Part shown: positions 1-6,769 of the stretch, piece by piece | How the letters are laid out: each line of letters begins with the position of its first letter | Numbering within the stretch: position 1 is the first letter of the stretch | Source of the DNA: Ferruginibacter sp. | Lineage (GTDB): Bacteria > Bacteroidota > Bacteroidia > Chitinophagales > Chitinophagaceae | Length of the DNA: 8,102 nucleotides | Assembly (NCBI GenBank): GCA_030831725.1 | Contig: JAURKN010000108.1 | Span: 1-8,102 of the forward strand | Direction of reading: 5' to 3' | The notes under the pieces: generated by a model | Database searches by the model: none | What the model saw: the letters and a program-made list of their open reading frames with translations, nothing else | Told to the model about the DNA's origin: nothing | Made by a program: the position numbers and the translations under genes

Positions 1-656
1 AAATCACGAACCAATGAAACATTTCCCACATCGATATGGGTTTGTCCGGATGCATTTGCCTCTAGTATTTTTTTTACAAACGAAGGAATCACAAATTTAT
101 CAAGCTGACCAGGACCGATATGGTTGAATGATCGTGTCATTACAATATCAAGTCCATAGCCCGCGCTATATACGGCAGACAATTGCTCCTGTGAAACCCT
201 GGCTACAGCATAAGGACTGATCGGATTAACCCTGCCATTTTCACGCAAGGGAAGCTGTGTGGGATCCACTTTTCCATATTCTTCAGAGGAGCCAACGGAC
301 AACACCTTACATTTTAGTTTCAAAAGACGAATCTGGTCAACCAGATTCAGGAAAATATTCAAATTATTGACAAATGCGGTTACAGGTTGCTCCCATGAAA
401 ACGCTACGCTGCTATAGGAAGCCAAGTGTAGTATATAGTCGGGCTTGCATTCGATGAGAATTTCATTAACCGCTTCCGCATCCAGCAGATTGATTTTTCT
501 GAAATGACAAGTAATTCGGGTGAAACTGTTGTAATCGAAGTCGGGATGCTGTATATCGAGCCCATACACAACCGCACCGGAGTGATTTTTCTCCAGATAT
601 TCCAGAAAATGTTTTGAAACAAACCCGCTAAAACCGGTGATCAGAAATGTATTCAA
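1..656 (-). CDS. NAD(P)-dependent sugar-nucleotide reductase/epimerase (Rmd/GMD-like SDR), 3' end beyond window
   Basis: Extended short-chain dehydrogenase/reductase, 218 full codons visible, C-terminus missing at the left edge. The N-terminus has a Rossmann nucleotide-binding loop, TGFSGFVS (residues 7-14), in which the third Gly of the usual TGxxGFxG is Ser. An HLAS strand lies near 77-80, SSEEYG at 123-128, the catalytic region SPYAVAR at 147-153, and RSFNHIGPGQ at 175-184. The last block is characteristic of GDP-4-dehydro-6-deoxy-mannose reductase (Rmd) and the related GDP-mannose 4,6-dehydratase group. The family acts in the cytoplasm on nucleotide-linked hexoses; the exact substrate here is inferred. 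The catalytic Lys of YxxxK is Arg (R153, codon 198-200). There is no in-frame ATG: TAA at 669-671 closes the frame upstream, and TTG at 654-656 gives the expected MNTFLITG start. It is the last visible gene of the operon, 36 bases after its upstream neighbour. Family is secure; exact activity is not. Confidence 0.85.
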   Translation of the reverse strand, partial: MNTFLITGFSGFVSKHFLEYLEKNHSGAVVYGLDIQHPDFDYNSFTRITCHFRKINLLDAEAVNEILIECKPDYILHLASYSSVAFSWEQPVTAFVNNLNIFLNLVDQIRLLKLKCKVLSVGSSEEYGKVDPTQLPLRENGRVNPISPYAVARVSQEQLSAVYSAGYGLDIVMTRSFNHIGPGQLDKFVIPSFVKKILEANASGQTHIDVGNVSLVRD

Positions 657-692
657 TGGAATTGAGGTTTAATTCATGCAAAAAGAAATGAC

Positions 693-2519
693 TTATTTTT
701 TTCTGAATGTGAATGTGGCGAACGTATACTGATATTTGCCCAGATAATTGAAATCGGGGTTAAGACAATCCCATTTCCCTTCATCAACCAATTCACAATT
801 GGGTATATAAGACAACATTCTTTGCTCCATGTCGTATTTGGTATAGAACCGCGCATCCACTTCCGGTTTGTCTTGACCAACCTTCCATCCTTCTTTGAAA
901 TCACAAGTGATTACGGCTATTCCACCTGGCGCCAGCAGTTTTTCAACACATTCCAAAAAGGACTTATCATCCGGATCATGTTCAATCACAGAGGTTGAAA
1001 ATACAATATCATACACCCCGGTTTCTGTGGTGGGTTTTGTGATGTATTCCTGAAGAAGGTAATTGATCATGGGATCAACCTCTTCTACCTGATATCCGAG
1101 TTTTTGCAATGCCATTGATGCGGTGTCCTCATAACTCCCCACACAGAATAATTTTGGATGGCTGTACTGGTTTAGATGGCGATATACCGTATCAAAAATA
1201 AATGCCTGTTGCACATTGGCTCTGGCTATTTTCTTAGCCATGGTCGCTGGAACGAGCTCCATCAGCTTCTGAATGGCGGGCTGATAAAGACTCCTGGCCT
1301 GGTCGTCCAAGATTCGATTGAAACCGTCACCGGGAGATAAGGTTACCGGAGTGTAGTTTTGATTTTTCGCAGGTCTTAAATCATCGTCTGTGGCTGCAAC
1401 TGTGTTTGTGAGCCAGGTAAATGTATTTTTTGGACGGGTCAGCAAACGGTTCAGCTTGTTTTCAAGTGTACGTTTGATGCCTAGTTTCATTTCGAAAGGA
1501 TTGGCAACTCTATATTTGATGGAATCAAAGATTCGGTCATAATCCCAGATCAGATTCTTTTCATCCCAACCTTCTATCATTTTTTTCAATGGACCGAATC
1601 CTTGCTGGATGATGGAATCAATGCTGTTTTTTTCAACGTTCAATTCGGGATGTTGTTGAAGGATATGCCTGAACATCGGGCAATCGGAAACACCGATGGG
1701 TCGGCCCGAAGCCAAAGCCAGATCGGCAGCACTGGAAATGCCACGACCGGATTTGTCTTCGTACATGAACACATTGATGCTGTTACCTGAAAGAAATTGC
1801 AACAACGCTTTTTGATCCATGTAATCATGTGTGATATCCAATTTGATATTGGTGCCTGCGACAATGCTTTGGCATTCTTGTGCCACTTTTTTTGCTGCAA
1901 GTCCATTGGGATCACCAAAACTAGCCGCGGGCATATTGATTCGGATTTGGGCTTCCTTGAATTCCGATTTGACCTTTTCAACCAATTTGGCAAAACCTTT
2001 GTTGGGTGTGGCAAAACCAAAACTGCCAATGATTGGCATAGCAGGCTGTGACGCGGTATGAGACAATTCAGGTATCAATCTTCCTGTTTTGAACACATAT
2101 GGATTCTTGAGCAATAATGTAGGGTCTGCGGCGATATAGAAATCAAATAATGAGTTTATACGTTTCCCGGATTGCCCGAGTATGTATTTGTTTCTATATG
2201 CGGTAGCGGTATCAGCAACCTCTTGGGTCACTTCATGTATGATGGCAACTTGTGGAATGTGAATCCCGGATATGTGATTAACATATACCCCTTTTGCCAT
2301 TTTGGTACAAACCCATGGCATCACGGACGGGTGATAATTATAAAGAATGAAAGAAGGTGAATTTGAATCTATCGCCTTTTTCAAATCTTCCAATGAATCA
2401 CACTCCGCTTTTACAAAGGTGTAACGTTTTGATTGCGAAACGGCCTGATAAACATGTTGACCGAACTCGTACACACCACATTGTGCGGGCTTGTGTGTTA
2501 CAAAAAGTATTTTTTCCAA
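693..2519 (-). CDS. Glycosyltransferase-like / SAM methyltransferase-like fusion protein
   Basis: A 608-residue protein with two parts. Residues 1 to about 340 look like a GT-B glycosyltransferase of the GT4 type: the N-terminal strand and loop ILFVTHKPAQCGVYEFG (4-20), a linker strand IIGSFGFATPNKGF (163-176) starting the second Rossmann-like half, and a donor-site-like segment YEDKSGRGISSAADLALASG (253-272). The canonical E-x7-E pair of GT4 enzymes is not intact there. A linker (about 341-430) leads to a methyltransferase-like domain: CVGSYED (459-465) in place of the glycine-rich SAM loop, an acidic strand end EEVDP (479-483), DIVFSTSVIEHDPDD (504-518) and LLAPGGIAVITCDF (528-541). No signal peptide or membrane segment is seen, so it is probably cytoplasmic. 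The start is TTG (2517-2519), because TAA, the stop of the preceding gene, closes the frame just upstream and no ATG lies near. The gap to that gene is 5 bases. The domain calls are from motifs; the sugar acceptor and methyl target are unknown. Confidence 0.8.
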   Translation of the reverse strand: MEKILFVTHKPAQCGVYEFGQHVYQAVSQSKRYTFVKAECDSLEDLKKAIDSNSPSFILYNYHPSVMPWVCTKMAKGVYVNHISGIHIPQVAIIHEVTQEVADTATAYRNKYILGQSGKRINSLFDFYIAADPTLLLKNPYVFKTGRLIPELSHTASQPAMPIIGSFGFATPNKGFAKLVEKVKSEFKEAQIRINMPAASFGDPNGLAAKKVAQECQSIVAGTNIKLDITHDYMDQKALLQFLSGNSINVFMYEDKSGRGISSAADLALASGRPIGVSDCPMFRHILQQHPELNVEKNSIDSIIQQGFGPLKKMIEGWDEKNLIWDYDRIFDSIKYRVANPFEMKLGIKRTLENKLNRLLTRPKNTFTWLTNTVAATDDDLRPAKNQNYTPVTLSPGDGFNRILDDQARSLYQPAIQKLMELVPATMAKKIARANVQQAFIFDTVYRHLNQYSHPKLFCVGSYEDTASMALQKLGYQVEEVDPMINYLLQEYITKPTTETGVYDIVFSTSVIEHDPDDKSFLECVEKLLAPGGIAVITCDFKEGWKVGQDKPEVDARFYTKYDMEQRMLSYIPNCELVDEGKWDCLNPDFNYLGKYQYTFATFTFRKK

Positions 2520-2524
2520 ACCAC

Positions 2525-3784
2525 TTATTTTTTAAAGATTTCTATGGTCGGTACCGGGAAAATGAAACCCGTTCCTTTTTCCAGCGCCTCTTTTTCTCTT
2601 TCTATGAATTCCGCTTTGAAGTGCCATGGAAGTACCAGATAGTAATCAGGATTCATCGCCCTGCTCTCCTCCTCACTTACGATGGGAATATCCGTTCCGA
2701 GTGTCTTTGCTCCGTATTTATCCGGGTTACGCTCAGCGGCACAAACCACAAGGTCTTTGTCTATATCGCACCATTGAAGAATAGTATTCCCCTTGGTTGA
2801 AGCTCCATATACATGAACTTTCTTCCCTTCATTTTTCAATTTTACCAACAAATCATGCAATTCCACTTTCAGTTTCTCGATTCGGTGCTGAAAGTCGGCA
2901 TAAGGTTTATCGGTATCCAATTCAAGGTCAAACTCCTTGTGGCGGATTTCGTTGATCAGTTGATAATTTTCTTTCTTATCGTGATGACTGCTGTCTTTGT
3001 GTGTGGCATAGCAACGGATACTTCCACCATTGATATCATTGAAGGAAATCTTAAAGACCTTCATTCCACCCTTTGCCAGAATTTTCTCCAAAACCGCCAA
3101 ACTGTAAAATTCAAGGTGTTCGTGGCAAATGGTATCATAACTATCCAGTTCCAGCATTTTAGGCATATAGCTCATTTCGAAAACCCAAACACCCTGAGAT
3201 GAAAGGAAACGGCTGATTCCTTTTACAAAACTTACCGGATCTTCCAAATCGTAGAACATGGCGATGGAAGTGATCACATCCAATTTTTTTCCTTCCAACA
3301 ACTTAAACAGCTCTTCTGAAGGGAAAATATCTTGCACTACGGTGGCATCCTTTACTTCCTGGGCAACGTCGCTGGGATCGCAACCATATTTCATATAATG
3401 CTTTGGATAGTAGCTAAGCAAAGTACCATCATTGCAACCTATGTCTAGAACTGAAGGATGCTTAACGCCCGACATGGTGTCGATAACCGAGTCCACAATA
3501 TCCTTCAAATGGTTTCTCATGGTATTGTTGGTTCCACTCCTGTACCAATAAGCCGCATACAAAATTTCGGTGGGCACGGAATGCTCCATCTGCAAAAGTC
3601 CGCAGGCATTTTCGTCCTCTTCAGGATTGCAACGAACCAGCGTACAGTCAATTTTTCTTGAGCTGGGCATTTCCTTTCCCGGCTTTACAAAACTTCCCTG
3701 CAGGTACTGAGGTCCGAGGTCAATGACTTTTTTTAGAGAAGTGGAGCCGCACACACGGCAAGTGGTTCTTTTACGAATATGCAT
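2525..3784 (-). CDS. Zinc-binding sugar C-methyltransferase (TylC3/KijD1-like)
   Basis: A 419-residue, SAM-dependent methyltransferase with the three-part layout of NDP-sugar C-methyltransferases. An N-terminal zinc-binding domain has CRVC (C9, C12) and a second pair C52 and C61, spaced C-x8-C rather than the common C-x2-C. A Rossmann methyltransferase domain has the SAM loop VLDIGCNDGTLL (112-123). The family active-site stretch YDTICHEH (216-223) follows, then NGGSIR (252-257). A C-terminal domain carries VHVYGASTKGNT (323-334), the counterpart of the GA-x-KGNT block in this family. Relatives add a methyl group to a carbon of a keto-deoxysugar nucleotide, as in mycarose and kijanose pathways. 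Its operon partner, an Rmd-like reductase, could reduce such a keto-sugar. ATG start at 3782-3784, three bases after the stop of the preceding gene. Enzyme class is well supported; the sugar and the methylated carbon are inferred to be unknown. Confidence 0.9.
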   Translation of the reverse strand: MHIRKRTTCRVCGSTSLKKVIDLGPQYLQGSFVKPGKEMPSSRKIDCTLVRCNPEEDENACGLLQMEHSVPTEILYAAYWYRSGTNNTMRNHLKDIVDSVIDTMSGVKHPSVLDIGCNDGTLLSYYPKHYMKYGCDPSDVAQEVKDATVVQDIFPSEELFKLLEGKKLDVITSIAMFYDLEDPVSFVKGISRFLSSQGVWVFEMSYMPKMLELDSYDTICHEHLEFYSLAVLEKILAKGGMKVFKISFNDINGGSIRCYATHKDSSHHDKKENYQLINEIRHKEFDLELDTDKPYADFQHRIEKLKVELHDLLVKLKNEGKKVHVYGASTKGNTILQWCDIDKDLVVCAAERNPDKYGAKTLGTDIPIVSEEESRAMNPDYYLVLPWHFKAEFIEREKEALEKGTGFIFPVPTIEIFKK

Positions 3785-3787
3785 AAA

Positions 3788-4231
3788 TCAGACTTTTTGA
3801 GATAATATCAGTTGTTTGAATTGTTCATTGATGGCATCGATACATTTGTTGCGCTCCAAATTCAATAGAGCGAGCTGCTTTACCACATGGTCTTTTTGCT
3901 CGACAGGAACGGCCTCGAAATCATACACCTTTTCCTGTTCATGCCAAAGGCGACAATTGACATCGGCTAATTGATAAATGACTTCTCCAAACAGACCCTT
4001 CACATCTGCGACCTCATTGCCTTCTTTTTTGAAAACCTTATTGGCGGAAAAAGACATCCTCACTGAATCGATTTTTCCGGATACCGCATCAGAAATATAT
4101 TCATCAATTTCTGATTGCAATTGTCCGGCCTGCAGGTTCAGACTCTGCAAACGACTTTCGTCTTCCGTATGATATTGTTTTAGCTTTACGATGGTCAGTT
4201 TGTCGCAAAGCATGCCAAGTGTTTCAGCCAT
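3788..4231 (-). CDS. DUF4254-like small protein, first gene of the glycan operon
   Basis: A 147-residue soluble, charged, mostly helical protein of unknown function. The N-terminal part has ETLGMLCDKLTIVKLKQYH (residues 3-21), and the C-terminal half contains VNCRLWHEQEKVYDF (about 91-105) and a conserved-looking LLNLERNKCIDAINEQF (about 122-138). The combination of an early helix with I-V-x-L-K-x-x-H and a later R-x-W-H plus N-x-x-R-x-x-x-I-D pattern recalls the DUF4254 family, small proteins often found among polysaccharide-synthesis genes. I assign it to that family with moderate confidence from memory. The ATG at 4229-4231 is preferred over an in-frame TTG at 4247-4249, because a -7-like promoter box (4247-4254) overlaps that TTG. 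It heads the operon, with three bases to the C-methyltransferase start, so a role in the same sugar pathway is likely but unproven. Confidence 0.75.
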   Translation of the reverse strand: MAETLGMLCDKLTIVKLKQYHTEDESRLQSLNLQAGQLQSEIDEYISDAVSGKIDSVRMSFSANKVFKKEGNEVADVKGLFGEVIYQLADVNCRLWHEQEKVYDFEAVPVEQKDHVVKQLALLNLERNKCIDAINEQFKQLILSQKV

Positions 4232-4404
4232 AATTTCGATTGCTCGCAAATGTAAAGATTTCTGATGATGAAAAGGAGTCGAATATGACTATAAACTATG
4301 ATAAAAAAGCAATATTTTAGCGATAAGCTGCGTAAATGCAATCCGAAGACGATTGAATGAATTACATTCGCGACATATCGCTGCAACAATTTCAACAGAA
4401 TCTC
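4232..4404. other. Divergent intergenic region between glycan operon and flippase gene
   Basis: This 173-base AT-rich stretch separates the two divergent transcription units. On the minus strand it carries the -7-like box at 4247-4254. On the plus strand only imperfect matches occur: TATTTTAG at 4313-4320 and TACATTCG at 4363-4370, each one base off TAnnTTTG and without a convincing -33 element. If the flippase starts at 4357 rather than 4405, the last 48 bases are coding. I see no RNA gene, hairpin terminator or repeat here. Confidence 0.6.
4247..4254 (-). promoter_or_regulatory. Candidate Bacteroidota -7 promoter box for the glycan operon
   Basis: On the minus strand this reads TACATTTG, an exact match to the Bacteroidota -7 consensus TAnnTTTG. 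It lies about 15 bases before the ATG at 4231, so the leader would be roughly 10 bases. I see no clear TTTG or TTG -33 element about 19 bases further upstream, so the call rests on one box plus its position directly in front of the operon. Confidence 0.4.
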
Positions 4405-5901
4405 ATGTCTGAAATCAGAAAAAAAAGCCTTAAAGCAACCATTTGGATTTATGTCGGATTTTTGTTCGGAGCAGCAAACACGTATTTCCTGGCTCATAAA
4501 AATTGGTTTACACCCGATCAAAATGGGCTAACCAGGGCATTGATTGACGTGAGTTTGTTGATTTATGCATTCTCATCATTGGGAACGACGAATTATCTCT
4601 ATAAATTTTTCCCCTACTATCAGGATAACCTAGAACCCCAAAAAAACGATTTGCTGACCAAGGCATTTTCCATCTCCTTGATCGGCTTCACACTTACTGC
4701 ATTGGGCATTTGGGGCTTGAACCCTTTAATCGTAAAAAAATTCGGCACCAATTCAAGTCTCCTTGTGGAATATGTGTATTGGACCATTCCCATGGGATTT
4801 TTCATTTTGACCTTCCAATTGCTTGAAGCCTATTCATATGGATTCGGCAAAGGAGTCGTCAGCAGTCTCCTGAAAGAAACCGTGGTTCGACTTTATACGC
4901 TCATCATCATTTTACTTAAAATCGCTGATCTCATTGATTTTCACACCTTCATCATCTTATTCGCCTTCCAATATGCGGTCATTGTGTTCATCATGGCGAT
5001 TTACCTCCACAGAGAGAAAAAACTATGGATTTCATTCAAAACGAGCAAGGTCAGCCGCAAATACAAAAAGAAAATCTTTGCCATGCTCTCGCTCACTTTT
5101 GTGGTGGTCATTGTAACGATTCTGAGACAGAGCATCGACGGATTGGTGCTTGCGGCAAAGCAGAATCTCGGGAAAGTGGGCGTTTTCGGGCTGGCGAGTT
5201 ATATGGTTTCCATTTTACAAGCCCCTTTTAGAAGCCTTGTGGCAATTACCATTCCCCTATTGTCTCGAGCATGGAAAGAGAAAAATTTACCTGAAATCCA
5301 AAGAATCTATCAGCGGTCATCCATCAATATGCTTGGATTTTCTCTGTTTGTGTATGGATGTATCCTGATGAATTTCGAAAACGGCATCGATGTTTTTGGC
5401 ATCAATCCCGCTTATCTGGAAGGAAAATGGGTGTTTGGATTGTTGGGATTTGTAACCATCATCGAGCTGGGAACAGGCGTAAATGGACAAATCATTGCCA
5501 CATCCACCTTTTGGAGGTTTGAACTTTGGACCAGTCTGATTCTGACATTGATGATCATTCCGTTAAGCTATTGGCTTACGGTGAAATATGGAATCACAGG
5601 ACCTGCAATGGCCAATTTGATTTCATTCAGCGTTTATAATTTTATACGATTCCACTTCCTTTGGAAAAGATTTGACCTACAGCCGTTTTCTATGAAAACG
5701 GTGGAATTGTTATGTATTTCTGTATTTGCTTTTGGCGTCACCCAGTTCTGTGTGAAAAACCTTACGGGCGTCTCAGCAATGGCTGTTTCCATTCTGATAT
5801 TCACAGTAATCTACGGCAGTCTCTTCATTTGGCGCGACATCTCGCCTGATGTGAGACAGCTCTATCAAACCTTGAAGAACAGGTTATTCGGTCAAAATTG
5901 A
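4405..5901 (+). CDS. Polysaccharide flippase, Wzx/MOP superfamily
   Basis: A 498-residue integral inner-membrane protein with about 14 hydrophobic segments (counted from the ATG at 4405, roughly residues 11-30, 46-62, 88-108, 122-141, 160-177, 180-201, 224-240, 258-279, 306-323, 341-356, 372-390, 397-416, 433-449 and 457-475). A basic start, MSEIRKKSLKATIWIYVGF, is typical of polysaccharide-biosynthesis transporters in the MOP superfamily. These move lipid-linked oligosaccharides from the cytoplasmic to the periplasmic face for polymer assembly. The frame extends upstream to ATG 4357-4359, but the extra 16 residues are polar and unlike the family's N-terminus, so 4405 is preferred. It diverges from the glycan operon and converges on mqnA with 20 bases between stops. 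A lipid II flippase or an exporter of another glycan are alternatives; the neighbours favour O-antigen or capsule-like export. Substrate unknown. Confidence 0.85.
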   Translation: MSEIRKKSLKATIWIYVGFLFGAANTYFLAHKNWFTPDQNGLTRALIDVSLLIYAFSSLGTTNYLYKFFPYYQDNLEPQKNDLLTKAFSISLIGFTLTALGIWGLNPLIVKKFGTNSSLLVEYVYWTIPMGFFILTFQLLEAYSYGFGKGVVSSLLKETVVRLYTLIIILLKIADLIDFHTFIILFAFQYAVIVFIMAIYLHREKKLWISFKTSKVSRKYKKKIFAMLSLTFVVVIVTILRQSIDGLVLAAKQNLGKVGVFGLASYMVSILQAPFRSLVAITIPLLSRAWKEKNLPEIQRIYQRSSINMLGFSLFVYGCILMNFENGIDVFGINPAYLEGKWVFGLLGFVTIIELGTGVNGQIIATSTFWRFELWTSLILTLMIIPLSYWLTVKYGITGPAMANLISFSVYNFIRFHFLWKRFDLQPFSMKTVELLCISVFAFGVTQFCVKNLTGVSAMAVSILIFTVIYGSLFIWRDISPDVRQLYQTLKNRLFGQN

Positions 5902-5921
5902 GCTGACACGGTTTGAACTTT

Positions 5922-6665
5922 TTACTTTATCTCATTCATCTTACCCAAAAATAAGTCCATCACATTCCTCATATCATCCGTCAATCGATATTGGATGTTT
6001 TGGGTATAATAGGTTCTGATGCTATAATGCGGATTTTCGAATTTTTGTATGACTGATTCTAGCTCAGAAAAACCAGATTGTATGGTTTGATTGAAAAGGG
6101 AGATAAAATCTGTAGGGAGTTTTTTGTTGGCTACCCATACCGCAAAAACGAAGGGAAGACCCGTCATTTCTTTCCATGCCGTGCCAAGGTCGTAAACGTA
6201 ACGATAGCTACTTCTTTTTTCAAGGGCTCTGTCGCCTATGATCAATGCCCCTTTTTTTCCGGTCACATTTTCTTCAAAACCAGGTTTGGCATGGGTTAAC
6301 AAAGGCGATATTTTCCAATGCTCTTTTAGCAATATCCTTGTCAATGCCACAGAAGATCTGCTCTGATAATCCAATAAAATCTCTTCTATTTCATTGATCG
6401 GACAATCGGAAAAAAGACACACGCTGGCTACTTCTCCATCTGTTGCGATACAAAAATCAGAGACGATTTCTGCGTTTGGCACTTCAGGAATTATGGCTAC
6501 AGGAATAAGGGCCAAATCCACTTCATCACGTATCAACATACTTGCCAATGAGGAAGGATAGGCCTCAGAAAGCTCCATCATTTGATCCATAACACCCGTC
6601 TCAAACCCTTTGACCAATGGTCTGGTATTGAGATAACTGACAACCGCCACTTTTATTTTATTCAT
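5922..6665 (-). CDS. mqnA: Chorismate dehydratase MqnA (menaquinone, futalosine pathway)
   Basis: A 247-residue protein of the periplasmic-binding-protein-like MqnA/MqnD fold that acts in the cytoplasm. MqnA removes water from chorismate to give 3-[(1-carboxyvinyl)oxy]benzoate, the first step of the futalosine route to menaquinone. Visible family blocks are VSYLNTRPL (9-17), DLALIPVA (50-57), ATDGEVASVCLFS (74-86), SRSSVALTRIL (102-112), ALIIGDRAL (140-148) and YDLGTAWKEMTGLPFVFAVW (158-177). The glycine-aromatic end of the last block is a strong MqnA marker and the length is normal. The ATG at 6663-6665 is chosen because it places YLNT at the usual distance from the N-terminus; an in-frame GTG at 6735-6737 would add 24 residues and lie upstream of the likely promoter box. 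It converges with the flippase gene and diverges from purB, with no functional link to either. Confidence 0.93.
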   Translation of the reverse strand: MNKIKVAVVSYLNTRPLVKGFETGVMDQMMELSEAYPSSLASMLIRDEVDLALIPVAIIPEVPNAEIVSDFCIATDGEVASVCLFSDCPINEIEEILLDYQSRSSVALTRILLKEHWKISPLLTHAKPGFEENVTGKKGALIIGDRALEKRSSYRYVYDLGTAWKEMTGLPFVFAVWVANKKLPTDFISLFNQTIQSGFSELESVIQKFENPHYSIRTYYTQNIQYRLTDDMRNVMDLFLGKMNEIK

Positions 6666-6689
6666 CTGATCGAAGTAAAAAATGATTGG

Positions 6690-6697
6690 CAAAGCTA
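6690..6697 (-). promoter_or_regulatory. Candidate -7 promoter box for mqnA
   Basis: The minus strand reads TAGCTTTG, an exact match to TAnnTTTG, 24 bases before the mqnA ATG. This predicts a leader of about 18-20 bases. A T-rich stretch lies about 19 bases upstream, but there is no clean TTTG -33 element. The position supports the ATG at 6665 over the upstream GTG. Confidence 0.45.
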
Positions 6698-6757
6698 ACT
6701 CAAAACAACTGTTGAAAACCGATAAAACAGTGTTCACCTCATCTCAACGAATCAACT

Positions 6758-6765
6758 TATTTTTG
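6758..6765 (+). promoter_or_regulatory. Candidate -7 promoter box immediately before purB
   Basis: The plus strand reads TATTTTTG, an exact TAnnTTTG match ending four bases before the purB ATG. If used, transcription would begin at or within a few bases of the start codon, giving a leaderless or nearly leaderless mRNA. No -33 element is evident at the expected spacing, so chance in an AT-rich region is a real alternative. Confidence 0.3.
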
Positions 6766-6769
6766 CGGT

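Noticed and set aside
1640..2029. Minus-strand 129-codon open frame in a second frame.
   Set aside because: It lies wholly within the GT-like half of the fusion gene, whose frame carries the protein motifs; this frame shows none.
2357..3202. Plus-strand open frames of 147 and 129 codons (2357-2800 and 2813-3202).
   Set aside because: They lie antisense inside the well-supported C-methyltransferase and fusion genes, and their translations show no recognisable domain pattern.
4232..4249. Six-residue extension of the DUF4254-like gene from a TTG at 4247-4249.
   Set aside because: The TTG overlaps the candidate -7 box and an in-frame ATG follows at the expected place.
4357..4404. Upstream ATG start of the flippase at 4357.
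   Set aside because: The added 16 residues are polar and unlike the family start, while the ATG at 4405 gives the usual basic stretch before the first membrane helix. It is not fully excluded.
4195..4521. Minus-strand 108-codon frame spanning the divergent intergenic region.
   Set aside because: It overlaps the starts of two supported genes and looks low-complexity and non-family-like; it is explained by AT-rich sequence with few stops.
6666..6737. N-terminal extension of mqnA from a GTG at 6735-6737, which could look like a signal peptide.
   Set aside because: The conserved MqnA N-terminus begins at the ATG at 6663-6665, MqnA is cytoplasmic, and a -7-like box lies inside the extension.
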